From positions 1,240,001 through 1,304,000 of the forward strand of contig OZ037892.1 of the NCBI GenBank assembly GCA_964035575.1: a stretch of DNA of 64,000 nucleotides, written 5' to 3'. The DNA is from Rhynchopus sp. YZ270_cl-10 (Eukaryota; Euglenozoa; Diplonemea; Diplonemida; Diplonemidae). This document shows, piece after piece, positions 21,341 through 32,842 of the stretch (positions are counted from its first letter, which is position 1; each line of letters opens with the position of its first letter). The notes under the pieces are model-generated. The model worked only from the letters and a program-made list of their open reading frames with translations, had not been told where the DNA came from and did not search any database. Both the position numbers and the translations under genes were made by a program.

Positions 21341-22910
21341 TCTTTCCCTCTTTCCCTCATTACTTATTATTCTGCAACTGACGCGCTGGAGAGGCCCTGG
21401 CCAAACATGGCGTGTTAGGGGAAATATATTCGTCGCACAGATTAGATCAGAGACCCCACCCGATATGTTTTTCATTTTACCTCTTTTGTGCTCCGCCACC
21501 GACACTCCCATTTTCTGTACTTCAGGCAATAATCATATACCATCACACACTGACACAGTCCGCGTGTGCTGGAAACAATCAATTTTTTCAAAAAAAAAAA
21601 AAAGGAAAGTGGAAGCGTGCAATGCAACAAAAGGTCGAGATCTGATCAAGCGAAACGGATATATTCCCGACATTTTCCCCCTCTCTTCTGATATTGGTTT
21701 ACTTTTTGTGCTTTCATCCGGGGCTGGCATCGTACCGTCAGGTCAGAGATGTAACCACATCAGTAACCACCATTTTCTTTTGCAAATGCTCCACAAAATG
21801 ATAAAAACGGGGTAGAAAAAAAAGCCCCCTTTTGCCTTTTGGGGGGTGAACGTCGATACACAAAAAATATAGTAAAATACTCTCTCTCTCTCTCTCTTTT
21901 TTGGCAACAGCTACACCACAACCAATAAATATAGTACAGTGGAGTTCATCCTCAGGTGGCTACACTAACACAACCAAGTTTTCAATAAACAAAGCAATGT
22001 GTCACATTCAACATAAAAAAAACCCCCATCCCCTCTAAGGGCCCTTTTCGTCTTTTCTTATATCAAAGACGTCTTTTACGTCTTTAAATGTCTTTTAAAA
22101 TCGCTTTTGGCACCCCCTTCCAGCAAACACGGAATCCATATTGTAGGGATTTCGTGCAATGCCCTGAGGAAAACATGTCAAACATACCCTCGGATACCTT
22201 GCTCAATGGGGAGCTGCTGGACGCTGTGTATGAGTTAAACTTGTTAACGTGACCCACCCCCACAATTAGCCGACCAGCAGCCTAATTATGAGGATGGCAC
22301 CACGTGTACACCATCGTTATCGAAACACCAGACGCGTCCTGGACGCTGTGTATGAGGAGGAAGTACACCTCCCCTGCTAAAGCTGCAGGGCGAGCCCTTT
22401 ATTGCATTATTGCAGTGCGCTGGGACGCTTGGCTGTCGAAAGAAAAGGCAAAACTCATTACGTATAATATCTTTTACGTGCACCTGGCGTCTGAACGTCA
22501 AAAACCGCTGTGATGCCCCCCCAGTGTGAAGTGTACGTATTTTATCGGTCTTTTATGTCTTATATTTTTTTCAAGAGGGACTCACACACAGTGTTGTCAA
22601 CGGTAGTGTTATTTCTTTTATTACGCTAGAAACCCTTCAACTTATTGTCATTCATAAGGTAACGTATCAAGAAGGCAGCCCCCCTGTTAGGGGTTATCCT
22701 ACGACCCCCCCAAGCCCACCCCCATGCTCAACTGCGCTCTCTTGGTGGATTCCAGAACGCAAGGTCTGAATTCTAACCTAGACAGCAAAACACAGTCCAA
22801 AAGACAAAATATGGATCACAAATAGATAAAAAAGGGATCGTGGTATCAATTTTAACCACCGAGATGAGATATGGGGAGTTTTTTTTTTATGTTGCAATTC
22901 CCATATGCAG
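21341..22910. other. Spacer with small repeats, no gene seen
   Basis: Includes a CT run (about 21881-21898), a family C copy (21932-21990), GTCTTTTA-type direct repeats near 22050-22100, and CTGGACGCTGTGTATGAG twice (about 22217 and 22338). No gene is recognised. Confidence 0.5.
21932..21990 (+). repeat. Family C repeat, copy 1
   Basis: CAGTGGAGTTCATCCTCAGG, TGGCTACACTAACACAACC, then AAGTTTTCAATAAA. It ends in a poly(A)-signal-like AATAAA. Shared with four other copies. Confidence 0.65.
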
Positions 22911-22990
22911 CACTCCGGGGGGTTCGATAACCCGTGTCGGAGTGTCAGTGCCTGCGTCCCAGAGGCGTTTTGCACTATCAACTTCACTTT
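22911..22990 (+). repeat. Family B repeat, copy 3
   Basis: CACTCCGGGGGGTTCGATAA and CCCGTGTCGGAGTGTCAGTG, followed by the standard tail CCCAGAGGCGTTTTGCAC and ATCAACTTCACTTTT. Confidence 0.7.
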
Positions 22991-23443
22991 TGATTGACCC
23001 CCTCCCAAAAATAAATAAAAGGCGTCAACCAATACAGCCCGATTCTTAAGCTTAAGCTTAAGCTATTCTTAAGCTTAAGAAGCTATTGCTTTCTTGAGTT
23101 GAGGACGACTTTTGCGTTTATATTAAGTAAAGTACAAATATGCCTTTCAGGCGACATTTTGAGTACAGAGATACCTACCGAGCCTGTTAGGAAGGTAATT
23201 TGTCGACACAAAACAGAAAACCTCACCATTTCATCAGTTCACTGCAAGTATTCAAATGAGGAATATTTCAAAAGGGCGGCGCTCTCTCTTTTTTCTTCTT
23301 CATTTTCCCCCCCCAGAACCTTCCCCAGCGCTTGCTTTCCCACCACTGCTAAGATAAGGTACATTACTGTGAGACTCACCCCGTCTATCAATTCCCCAAT
23401 TTTTTTTTTAGGCCCCGTCTTTCGTGTTTCTGCCTTAAGGGAA

Positions 23444-23636
23444 AGGTGACTAAGCACCATCAGGGGCTTGGATATCTGACCAATTTTTTCCATTTTGTTT
23501 TTTTTGAAAAAATTGAACCCCCGCGAACGGGCTAATCCACGTTTTTTTTGTTTTTTTTTGTTTTTTTGAGTTCGAAAAGCCACCAGGAGGAGCAGTGCCT
23601 GTATCTTAGGCGTTGAACTTATCAAACTTCTTCACT
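23444..23636 (+). repeat. Composite of family A (copy 5) and diverged family B
   Basis: Family A core AGGTGACTAAGCACC at 23444, then GGGGCTTGGATATCTGA. From about 23569, GAGTTCGAAAAGCC, GCAGTGCCTGTATCTTAGG and ATCAAACTTCTTCACTT form a decayed family B unit. The order A then B repeats that at 15305-15466. Confidence 0.5.
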
Positions 23637-25149
23637 TCCCTCCCCATAGTCTTTTAGGGGGCTTTCGGAAACATTCACGTATTCGACTGGCCGACCGGAC
23701 GCGCTTCTGTTTCCGCTTCTCTTAGGAGCTCTGCACCAGGATGACACGTTGGTTGCAGTCCTTCGTGGAGCTACCACAGCAACTCCAAAAGCGAGGAAAG
23801 TCCCTAAGTCAAAAAATAAAAAGGCACACCACAAAACGCCCCCTCTCGTGTGCAACGTATCTAGCCACTGTTAAGTTACACAGAACAATGGAGAAAGAAA
23901 CACTGTTCCCCTCTTACCCTTGGTATAGTGTGTCCAAACTGTCGAAAGTATGGGCACACAAACACCTGTACACAGTCGCTCTCAATGAGAGATGTTGTAT
24001 ATTTTTTTTCTCTCCAGAAACATAGCATCCGAACAGCGCGTTCCTATTTTTTTAAGGGCGTTTTCGGGTGCGCGTTTGAAAAACGAAAAAAAAGATAATG
24101 TGCGTTCGAAAAACTGGAACGCGCGTACGAAAAGTAGGGCGTTCCAGTTTTCAAACGCGCATTTTTTCTTTTCGACGTTCTTTTTTTCTTGTTCTCGAGT
24201 AGTTCGCGTAATTTCCGATTTTTGAGTTGGGCGTTTTCTTTTTTCGAACGCGCGAAAAGGGGGGTGCTCACGTGTGCGCGCACATTTCCACTCCATCGCC
24301 CCACGTGTCGTGCCGTACTCGACACACACTGTTTCTGATGGTTGTCGTTGTTATGCCTTATTGGTTGACGTCTTGTGTTGACATTAGTTCAATGCCTTGG
24401 GCGGTGCGGCGTTTTGCACTTTGTTTCGACTTTTCTTTGTTTCAAATAACTCTCCCCATAGGATGGTTGGAAAAAAAGCCTGGGGCCCACGTGGCCTAAA
24501 AATTGTTGCTTTTGAAAAGCCGTCCCTCCCGAGCGTCGGTGCAATCCCAAAGACATTGATTTTTGCACGATCTGCTTTTCTCGTTTTTATTCTAGATTTA
24601 ACTATCCAGCGAAACGTTGACAGTATTTATTTCTTTTTTTCCCCTTTAACTCTGCACCTGGTTCCCGAGCGGTTTTGTTCTCACCGCCAATCGGGTCAAA
24701 AATCAGGTGGTGAAAAAATAGAGCGCAAAATCTTTCAAATGCGAATCTGATTGGGGGGTTATTTTCGTAGATGTTTCCTGCCCTATGGAATTAACGCACG
24801 GAACGTTTTCGGTTTTGAATAGTTGTTACGCAAAAGAAAATACCCAGTTACAAAGACCGGGTGTTTAAAAATATTGTTCAAAGCATTGGCATCAAGAATG
24901 GAAAATGGAATCTATCTGAAATATGTGAATTTTTTTTTTCCCATTCACTATTTGTTTCCACACACCGGAGTGATGAAACGGAAAATGCTTTTTTTTTTCT
25001 TGCTTTTGTTTCTTCTTCTTCTTCTTAACCTGTCATATCCTGAAGTCAAATTTTTTTTTTGTGACAGCTCGTCATACACTTATCGTTTGCATCCTCATCA
25101 AGTTTCTACCCTTTGGTTGCCCTACTGAAGCAAGAGGCTGCTCGTATTA
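23637..25149. other. Spacer with a hairpin, no gene seen
   Basis: An imperfect inverted repeat at 24098-24122 / 24139-24162 (ATGTGCGTTCGAAAAACTGG and its complement) is the clearest structure. No protein-like gene. Confidence 0.5.
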
Positions 25150-26407
25150 CGCGGTGTGGTAGTCACGTGTCATTATAACGACCCTAGACATACCTAGAAG
25201 GTAAATTTCGTATTCGCCGTATATCAGTCAATAACTGAACCACCGGGACTTTTCTCCCAAGGTTCGTTGAACAAAAAACTGATCGTCAAAAAAAATTGTC
25301 CGACCCCGCAATTGAAAGATTTTGAGCAGCGGAATGCAAAGAAATAAAAGTAAAAATTTTTAAAAAAAATTTTTGAACTCCAGATTGGTGAATCCCAAAA
25401 AGTCGAAAATGAATTGCATGAATGCGACCCACCGAAATTTTAAAAAAAAAATAAAACCCTGCGGGGATGGATTTCCGAGTCGATATCTTTTAATTGCGGG
25501 GTCGCACGATTTCTGGAAATGAGTAGAAGTTAAAAATTCTTCTGTACATGGGTAGTTGTGGCTGTACACCGTGGAAAACGGCGTACAGTCAGTCTAAACT
25601 GACACATGCATTTTAGGTCAAAAATACTCATTTCTGAGCGCAAAGTGACGCCATCACAGCACGCACAGACTCCCGAGAACCGAAAAAAAAATTTTTTTTT
25701 CCCGATTTTTTGTAGGCAAAAAATGGCCACCAACCAGTACCCCTTCAGACTTCCCTTAAGACTTTGTACAGGGAGCCCCCCACACAAAAACCAGGTTCCA
25801 GGGGGGTCAGGAGGGTGGCTGCGTAACAGTGAGGATCACTTTTTTTTTTTGTCAAAAGTGATTTTTTGACTGTTTTGCACGATCTGAATCCATTCGAACA
25901 GTTTTTTTTGAATTTTGAGGATTTTTTTGTAAAATACTACTGCCCAGGCTTATACCCGAAAACTGGAAAAACTGGTTTTGGTCGAGGCCCTCACACATCT
26001 GAGGTGAACCAACGACATCAAAAGTTTTCAAAACCCAGCGGGGATGGGTTTCCGAGTCGATATCTTTTAATTGCGGGGTCGGACAATTTTTTTTGACGAG
26101 TAGAAATTAAAAATTTTTCTGTACAAAAACGGAAAAAAGTCCCGGTGGCTCAATTATTGACTGATATTCGGATCCGAATATAGGGCGAATGTCATAATCG
26201 CCTATCTTCGCCCTATATTCGGATATTCGCCCTTTTTTCGCCCTATATTCGGATCCGAATATAGGGCGAACATGTATTCGCCTTCTAGGCATGCCTAGGG
26301 GTTGTCATTGGCAACACAAAAAAATGACTGTCGTTGCAAGGCATCTCACAATAAGGTTGTTAAATGGCTTGTCATTTGGGTTGTCATTTGCTGACTACCA
26401 CACCGTG
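25150..26407. mobile_element. Non-autonomous TIR element, 1258 bp, TA target duplication
   Basis: The terminal inverted repeats are C(G/A)CGGTGTGGTAGTCA (25150-25165 and 26392-26407), flanked by TA on both sides (25148-25149, 26408-26409). Sub-terminal inverted parts include CCTAGAAGG, ATATCAGTCAATAA and CCACCGGGACTTTT. A segment with TTTCCGAGTCGATATC is directly repeated at about 25457-25570 and 26038-26130. No transposase frame is present. The TA duplication fits Tc1/mariner-type mobilisation. AT-rich palindromes with GGATCCGAATATAGGGCGAA fill the right end. Confidence 0.65.
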
Positions 26408-26543
26408 TATGCTCAAGGGGGGGAGGTTTTTTTTTTTTGCGTCACCCTTTTGCGCTCTTTTTGTGAATCTTTGGTGCTTTTGGAAATCGGTCAACGGCCT
26501 GTCAGTATCGATCCCGGAGCACCAATCTTGTTGAAGAAAAAAA

Positions 26544-26602
26544 ATAGTGGATCACACCCTCTGGGGTGGCTACACTAATACAAACCTAGGTTTTCAATAA
26601 AT
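26544..26602 (+). repeat. Family C repeat, copy 2
   Basis: AATAGTGGATCACACCCTC, GGTGGCTACACTAATAC, then GGTTTTCAATAAATAA. Diverged in the middle but colinear with the other copies. Confidence 0.6.
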
Positions 26603-27005
26603 AATAATAATCGTGGCTGCTATCCTGTGATTGCAGTCTAAATTTATGTGCACATTGCGTTCCTCTGAAGAGAGCACAACGAATTTGAGATGTGTGCGCA
26701 AAACTGAGACGCGCAAAACAACCTCTTTTTTGGCGCCCCTTTTTTGTCCCCTCAAAAGTAATACCACACCAAACGTCCATTGGAGGCGATCATCTCGAAG
26801 TCGGAACTCTGATTTTCTGTGTGTGTGATTTGAAACAATTGTGAATAGTTTCTAAGAAAGTAACGTATTGTGCAAAGAGAGGCACATTTCCAAGCACATT
26901 TCCAATTTTTTTCTCTCTTTTTTTAGATGTACCTTAGCCTAGCAAATGTGAAATACGAAAGAGCCCTAGCCCCTTCGCGCATAACAAGAAACCTGAGATT
27001 CTGAA

Positions 27006-27070
<65 letters not shown>

Positions 27071-27168
27071 CATAGTGTGAGAACGATCGTGACGGTTTTT
27101 TTCAAGATCTTGAACTTTTTTTCAAGATCTTGACATTTTTTTTTTTTTTTTTCACGATCGTTTTTTTT
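26603..27168. other. Spacer with long T run
   Basis: A run of about 60 T at 27009-27070, then AAGATCTTGA repeats and CACGATCG palindromes. No gene seen. Confidence 0.55.
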
Positions 27169-27787
27169 CAGGGGTTAAGTTAGCTTTTTTTTTTTCTCGC
27201 TGAGTCGGGTTTTCTGGGTTTTTTCGGGTTTTCTGGATTTTGCGAAAAATAACCCATTCCCTCCGCGAGCGCAGCGAGCGGGAAAATTTTTAAGGTGCAC
27301 CTCCGCGAGCGTAGCGAGCGAAATTTTTTTTTCGCAATTTTTGGGGCAAAGTTCAAAAATCCCACCAAAAAGTGGGGGACCCTGGGGGGTTTTTGGATTT
27401 GTCCTAACAATTTTGGAGCATAAATTTGAAGAACAGGACTGGTGTACCCCTCACCGACCTCAGTTCCCACGTCCTGCCTCACCCGCACTCTCGCAACACT
27501 AGTACTGAACCCGAAGTTCGCCAGAGATCCCTGTTGCCTCTTCATATGAATAATTCCCAGTTCTGACGGGGGGTTTGTTTGGGTCGGGAGGATTTTTTTC
27601 CTTAGAGGGTGGGGTGGGAGGGGCTCCGCCCACCCCTACCCCACCTTCCCAGCCTACACCACCCAAAAATTTGGATTTTTTTTTTTTTTTTTTCAGATTC
27701 CATTTTTTTTTTTTTTTTTTTTGAAAAACCCGAAAACCCGAAAACCGGGTTTTGAAAACCCAGAAACCCGCCCTAACTTAACCCCTG
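27169..27787. mobile_element. MITE-like element with CAGGGGTTAAGTTAG ends
   Basis: Perfect 15-bp terminal inverted repeats (27169-27183 and 27773-27787); sub-terminal GGGTTTTCTGGGTTTT-type sequence continues the inversion. Both flanks are T runs, so an 8-bp TTTTTTTT duplication is possible but unprovable. The CAGGG start resembles hAT ends. An internal frame on the minus strand (27180-27545) is not recognisable. Confidence 0.55.
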
Positions 27788-28286
27788 TTTTTTTTTTTCA
27801 CGATCGTTTTTTTTTTTTCCCCTAGTAGTACAAGGGGCATGGGCGTGAAATGGGTGGCAAGGGAGAGTTTCTGGGTTCTACTTGGACTTTTTTGACCGAC
27901 TCTTTTCCTTGAAACGATTTTGTGGCGAATCTTTCAAATAAAGCAAAAATCGAGAACATTCTCACACCAGAATCCCCCCCAACGGATGTCGCCAGCGAGG
28001 CACTAAAACCAGAAAACCGTTTTTACCCATGGCAAGTGCCACTATAGTGGCGCACGAATGCCACACGTTGGTAGGGGTAATGGGGTTCTACTCATTTTCG
28101 TAAAGACATTTTTTTTCTGTGTGACAAGAATAAGGCAAGAATCGACAACTTTCGTGAAAATGTCATATCGTTGGATGCTGGAGGGAGGTGGGTCAACCCT
28201 AGGAAAACGACTTTTTTTGGCGCTCACCCCCAAAATCACCCCCTGCCTCGTGACTTCGCCCTGCAAACAGAATTCTACTCAAAATC
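27788..28286. other. Spacer, no gene seen
   Basis: Contains imperfect inverted segments around TTTTCGTAAAGACATTTTTT (about 28094) and CGTGAAAATGTCAT (about 28152). No gene recognised. Confidence 0.45.
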
Positions 28287-28460
28287 GTAAAATTAGTTAT
28301 ATACTCCAGGGAGAAATTGAAGCTTTTTTTCCCCGAGGGGGGTGCAACTCCCAAGGATGTGTATTTCCCGAGCCGAAGGCGAGGGAAATACGAATCCGAG
28401 GGAGTTGGCACCCCCCAAGGGGAAAAATCTTCAATTTCTCCCAGGAGTTTGTAATTTTAT
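28287..28460. repeat. Long imperfect inverted repeat, arms about 75-80 nt
   Basis: Left arm GTAAAATTA...GGGAGAAATTGAAG...GGGGGGTGC...GTATTTCCC pairs with right arm GGGAAATAC...GCACCCCCC...CTTCAATTTCTCCC...GTAATTTTAT. The centre lies near 28368-28382. It would make a long hairpin and is likely a fold-back element. Confidence 0.65.
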
Positions 28461-28611
28461 TGCCTCCAAATAGTGCCGAAAGCCAAAATTTTAGGGGGTT
28501 TTGACCCACCGCGTGTGCACATCTGTTGGTGGGTGCTTGGGGTGCCGTACAAAAAGAAATGAAGCCGAAAACTAGGAGAGGAGGGTCTTTTTGTATGTCT
28601 GAATACTTTTG

Positions 28612-28845
28612 TTAGTGTTTTTTGTTGAGACGGCTGAAGTAACTCCAGATGGTGTTGACTTCAATTTCCGTTCTTTGTGCAAGTGATCGAAGTAGCGGTG
28701 TAATCTTCTCACGTGGCTTGCGGGACTTGATCTTCGACAATTTCAGAAATCCTTGCAAAGCGATGTCATGGGTTTCTTTTGTGGGCGCCTTCTTCTGAGC
28801 ATCCTCATAGATATCTGTGGCCTGCTTCTTGGTAGTCCTTGGCAT
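28612..28845 (-). CDS. Small basic hypothetical protein
   Basis: 77 residues with varied, protein-like composition, unlike neighbouring homopolymer frames: MPRTTKKQATDIYEDAQKK... through TEIEVNTIWSYFSRLNKK. Predicted mostly helical and basic, perhaps DNA-binding. It is not recognised. It would be the only minus-strand gene in the window, inside the repeat desert, so it may instead be a mobile-element fragment. Confidence 0.3.
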   Translation of the reverse strand: MPRTTKKQATDIYEDAQKKAPTKETHDIALQGFLKLSKIKSRKPREKITPLLRSLAQRTEIEVNTIWSYFSRLNKKH

Positions 28846-29839
28846 GATCTTGTGGTTTTGACGTTAAAATCCCTCTGGGAAGTTTTTTGGGTGGAAAAAA
28901 ACCTCAAAAACGCGTTTTAGACCCCTAGAAAGGCTCAAAACTGCTCAATTCTTGCTGGAATTGCAAAATTGGGCACTTTTAGGGGTGTGACCAAAAAAAT
29001 TTTCGAGAGTCTAGTTAGTACGGAGGCGCACCTTAGAAGGCAAAAAATCAAAAAAACAGCAGGGAAAAATAGACTTTTTATTCCCTGCCCCTTTTTAGCT
29101 GGGGTTCCCGGCTATTTACTATTTATTCCCTGCTCAAATTTACTTTTTTTCCCTCACCCCAGCCATTTACGGCTAAAAAATGCAGGGAAAAAAACCTACT
29201 TTATTTCCTGCCCCCCTAAAGCATTTTGGCTTGAGGCACAATATTTGGAGGCAATAAAAATTATATTTCGTAAGAATTGATGTCGATCTTTTAGATAAAG
29301 CCAAAATCGAGCAGTTTTGATGATTAGGTTAGTGCAGCCGTAACAAGGAGAACACAGGGTAAAATCCCTTGGTTTTCCCTTGCTGTACTGTATGTGTTAA
29401 AAAGTGTGTATTGGTGTACGGGAGAGATGCGCGTTTAAAGTTGCAACATTTTTAGGCTGATTGACGTGGGCCTGGCATGCCCCATTTTTCACTTTTTACC
29501 ACCGATTTAATTCGATCACCATCGAACACTGGGAAAATTTCTTGGTCAGTTTGGGGTATAACACGTGTATGACCTAATTTTAGGTGGTCAGAAGTGGAGT
29601 CTGACCCCCGTGCCCACATCATTTTTGAGCATGTTTTTTGGTTTTCCTCAGCACAACGTAGGAGAAGGCGAACTGTTTACAAGGAGGTACAGGGTCGAGC
29701 GTGAGTGGGTCACTGCAGTGGCTCACGATACACTGAACGGGTTTGCGGCTGGGAGGGAAACGTTTCCACTGTTACAGGCAAGTCACAAGGGGGTGGTGAC
29801 TTGTGTGGGAGAAATGGGTACGGACAAGACTGTATGCGT
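28846..29839. other. Spacer, no gene seen
   Basis: AT-rich, with repeated TTTATTCCCTGC-type words near 29065-29215. No gene recognised. Confidence 0.45.
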
Positions 29840-30140
29840 TTAGTCCCAAGAGCCTTCACTGATGTCAGAGTCGTGATGCTCAGCATCATCATCAACCTTG
29901 GGGTCCTCAGCTGTCGCGTCGCAGTCAATATAGCTCCCGCACGCTCCTTCTCCTCCTGCACCAGCTTCTCCTCATCCCACCAACCATTCTCTTGTGGCGG
30001 CTTGCTCTCGCGCAAACTGCGTGCTACGACCACAAGCTTGTGCAGCTTTGGTGCAACTAGCCAGTTGCGCCTCTTCTCGCTCATCCACCCATCGTACTGA
30101 AGATGCGCTCAGCATGTTGAGGCACAAATGGAACTCAGGG
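29840..30140 (-). pseudogene. hAT transposase C-terminal fragment
   Basis: On the minus strand one frame reads FVPQHAERIFSTMGG and then meets a stop; the adjacent frame continues MSEKRRNWLVAPKLHKLVVV. Together they match the hAT dimerisation signature (usually ERxFSxxG...KRRNRLxPExxExLV). A second frame change leads to an acidic tail EDPKVDDDAEHHDSDISEG ending at TAA (29840). Only the last 100 or so residues of a transposase usually 600 or more long survive, with at least two frame breaks. It could be the source lineage of the CAGGG-ended element at 27169-27787, but that is a guess. Confidence 0.7.
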
Positions 30141-31515
30141 GAAGAGCTGTGGACAGAGAGGCCAGGGTTTGGGGTGCTGTGTGAGCTACAAACGCTCCCC
30201 TTCCCTCCTTAGATCAAACATTACCCGTTGTCTTGCAAGAACTTGCCCAATTCTGCAAATTGACCCCACCACTGCACGGGCGGCTTCCAAAAATGCAAAT
30301 AAGGACCCTTTTCCACAACCTTCCTTCACAGAAGGGTCAATTTTACAAACCCGGATTTTGAGGAAAATTTTAGCCGAAAATGGGCCCACGTATAAGTGAC
30401 CGGGCTCATATTTCCCAAAATTTAAGTGGTCAAAAAATCCAATTTTCGAGATTGACCCCACCACTGCACGGGCGAATCCCAAATGTAAATAAAGACGTTT
30501 TTGGCCCAAAATAAATCTGCCAAAATTGTGTCCCGGATTGGATTTTGGACTCCGGACCCCATATTTAGAAATAGCCCTGTGTTCTAAACAATGAGCATCA
30601 CAGCGGTTGACCCTGGTATTTTTGGTTTTTTTTGAAAATCTCAGCTCAAAAAATACCAAAAAAAAAAAAAAAAATACAGGCGTATCATCCTTGCGTGACC
30701 CCCCCAAATTCTAAAATCTGTGGACAGCGTGCTCTGACATAGGTTGTACTCATTAAAAAACCGGTAAAAATACAAGTAATGTGTGATGGTCAAAAGTGCA
30801 AAATTCCTTCGCCAATGCATTATTTGAGCATTTGTTATACCTGGAGAATATGGTCAGATCACTCTTCAGACCACCAGCCAACGAAATATACCGTAATTGT
30901 ACAGAGGTTGGACAGTACAAAAGTTGGGGCTTTTGGCCAACTTGGCCTGGTGTTGAACCGCATCCCCCGCCACAATGGGCATAAATGTCCTCTTGGTCCA
31001 TAAAGGGTTAAAAAGAGTGTCTCACGATACACATACAACCACTCGCGATTGGATAGATATTATAACAAAGGGAATTCAGAACAAAACAACACCCTGCCCA
31101 CACACTAAATTGCCATGCTTCAAGAGCATGCCTGCCGGGCCAAAAATTACTGTGGCAAAAAGGCAACAAGACCACCCACAAAGAGTGTGAATTGTATTGG
31201 ATGGACAGGGGTTTGCACAGTGATGATGTTACTACGACTAGGTTTTTGGCGATATTACATGTGCATGTTACATGCCATGCCGTGGCGTGCTGCTTCATGG
31301 TATACGCATGTCATAGAATGTCGCGATTTTTTACGATTCGTATTTCGGGTTTTGCGAATTTTGTTCCAGAAAAGTACACCCCAAAAATGGCAAAAAAGGT
31401 GACATTTTACGTCAAAACACCGCTAAAAGTTACTCTCGGCCGATTTCAGGGGGGTTGTGGGCACCTGTGGGGGCTCCCTCCCTGGTGTGGGCCAGCGATC
31501 AACGACATAATATGG
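30141..31515. other. Spacer with direct repeats, no gene seen
   Basis: GATTGACCCCACCACTGCAC plus about 25 similar bases occurs at about 30258-30306 and 30449-30497 (direct, 191 bp apart). No gene recognised in the rest. Confidence 0.5.
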
Positions 31516-31712
31516 GAAAAAAAAAACGATCGTTTTTTTTTTCCTTCACGATCGTGAAGAAAAAGGTGCTTTTTTTTCACGATCGTGAAGAAAAAAAAAA
31601 AAAAAAAAAACGATCTTTTTTTTTTTCTTCACGATCGTGAAGAAAAAAAAAAAAAAAAAAGACCGATCACTTTTTCCCAGATTCGTAAAAAAAAAAAAAA
31701 AAAAAAAAACGA
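31516..31712. repeat. Cluster of CTTCACGATCGTGAAG palindromes separated by T and A runs
   Basis: The perfect palindrome TTCACGATCGTGAAGAA recurs three times (about 31544, 31577, 31629), with half-sites CGATCGTTTTT and AAAACGATC between. Related CACGATCG sites occur near 27152 and 27798. It could extrude as cruciforms. Confidence 0.65.
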
Positions 31713-32625
31713 TCGTTTTCACCCTATGTTTTTTTGGCCTTTTTTCAATTTTTCAAAAACGCTCGTTATCTCTTTTCTCATCGTTGGACAGAGAGATCTG
31801 TTATTAGGAAAATATCGCAAATACTCTAAGGTGTGCGATACAAAGAGTGGTGAGGTGACCTCACTGAGACTGCATTTTTTCATTAGTCACTGGGAAGAAC
31901 CAGCCGACCCTTTCAGGCATGGTACCGAAGTTCGCCCATTAAAAGTAGGTGAGAGGGTTTTGTATGTCGTTCACCTCACCCCAACCGTGCTCCGCAACAC
32001 CACCACCCAACAGAGAGATAGTGTGTGTGGAAAGCGTCAACGCATCAAACAACTACAAGAAAAGGGTGAGGGAACGACAAAGTGACACTTTTGTGAGGCC
32101 CATCCCCCTCAGCTTTTAGTCATATTGACGTGGTCTTGACAAAAAAACTACAAGACAGTGGGGTGAGAGAACAACAAGTAGATGCAGCAGTGAGCATTAC
32201 AAACCACCTTTCCGCTCACAAAGTGGTGCGTAAAAAAGCCCCCCTTCTGCATTCTGTGGAATCTTCTTTAAAGACGCACCTTCCGGGGAGCGATCTTTCC
32301 AAAGTATTTTTATGTAGTTTGCTTTTCTGATGTTTTCTTTGAGAGGGCGCCTATTTTGTGTGCCACCGGAAGCTCGTTATCCCTCCTTTTCAAAAAAAGA
32401 AAAAAAATCTTTTTGGCTCCCCTGTGCAGATGTTCTGTAATGTTTCAACTCCACATTATTTTGCTGGTGCGTGTTTATTTATTTTTCAATTTTTTATTTC
32501 TTATTTTGTGTGTGGATGCTTCAATGCAACACTCAAACTTTGAGACACAACATACAGTTTTTTTTTTCTTTCAAAAAGTATCTCACGTCTAGAGGCTGAG
32601 GTTTATCCTTGCCAACGTTTTTTCA
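31713..32625. other. Spacer, no gene seen
   Basis: A 166-codon open frame (31585-32085) begins in the palindrome/A-run cluster; its later part lacks recognisable motifs. I do not call a gene. Confidence 0.45.
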
Positions 32626-32842
32626 AGGTGACTAAGCACGAGGCTTAGGATCATCTTATAAACCTTTCTTTCTTTGCCTCGCGTCCGCCGATGAACTTGT
32701 GTGAGGCGTTTTGCATTTTCAACTTCTCTTTTCTTTTTAACCCGCGGAGTGTCAGTGCCTGCGTCCCAGAGGCGTTTGCACTATCAACTTCACTTTTAAG
32801 GTGACTAAGCACGAGAGGCTTGGGATCATCTTATAAACTTTT
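32626..32842 (+). repeat. A-B-A composite: family A copies 6 and 7 around family B copy 4
   Basis: Family A at 32626-32668 (GGTGACTAAGCACGAGGCTT...TCATCTTATAAACC), a 5'-truncated family B at 32739-32797 (AACCCGCGGAGTGTCAGTGC and full tail), then family A again at 32798-32842. Direct adjacency of B tail and A head shows the two families belong together. Confidence 0.7.

Noticed and set aside
20381-21815. Long open frames of 345 and 472 codons with FPYSPIPL repeats
   Set aside because: They exist only because the TATTCCCC unit has no stop on this strand; all frames give the same low-complexity peptide.
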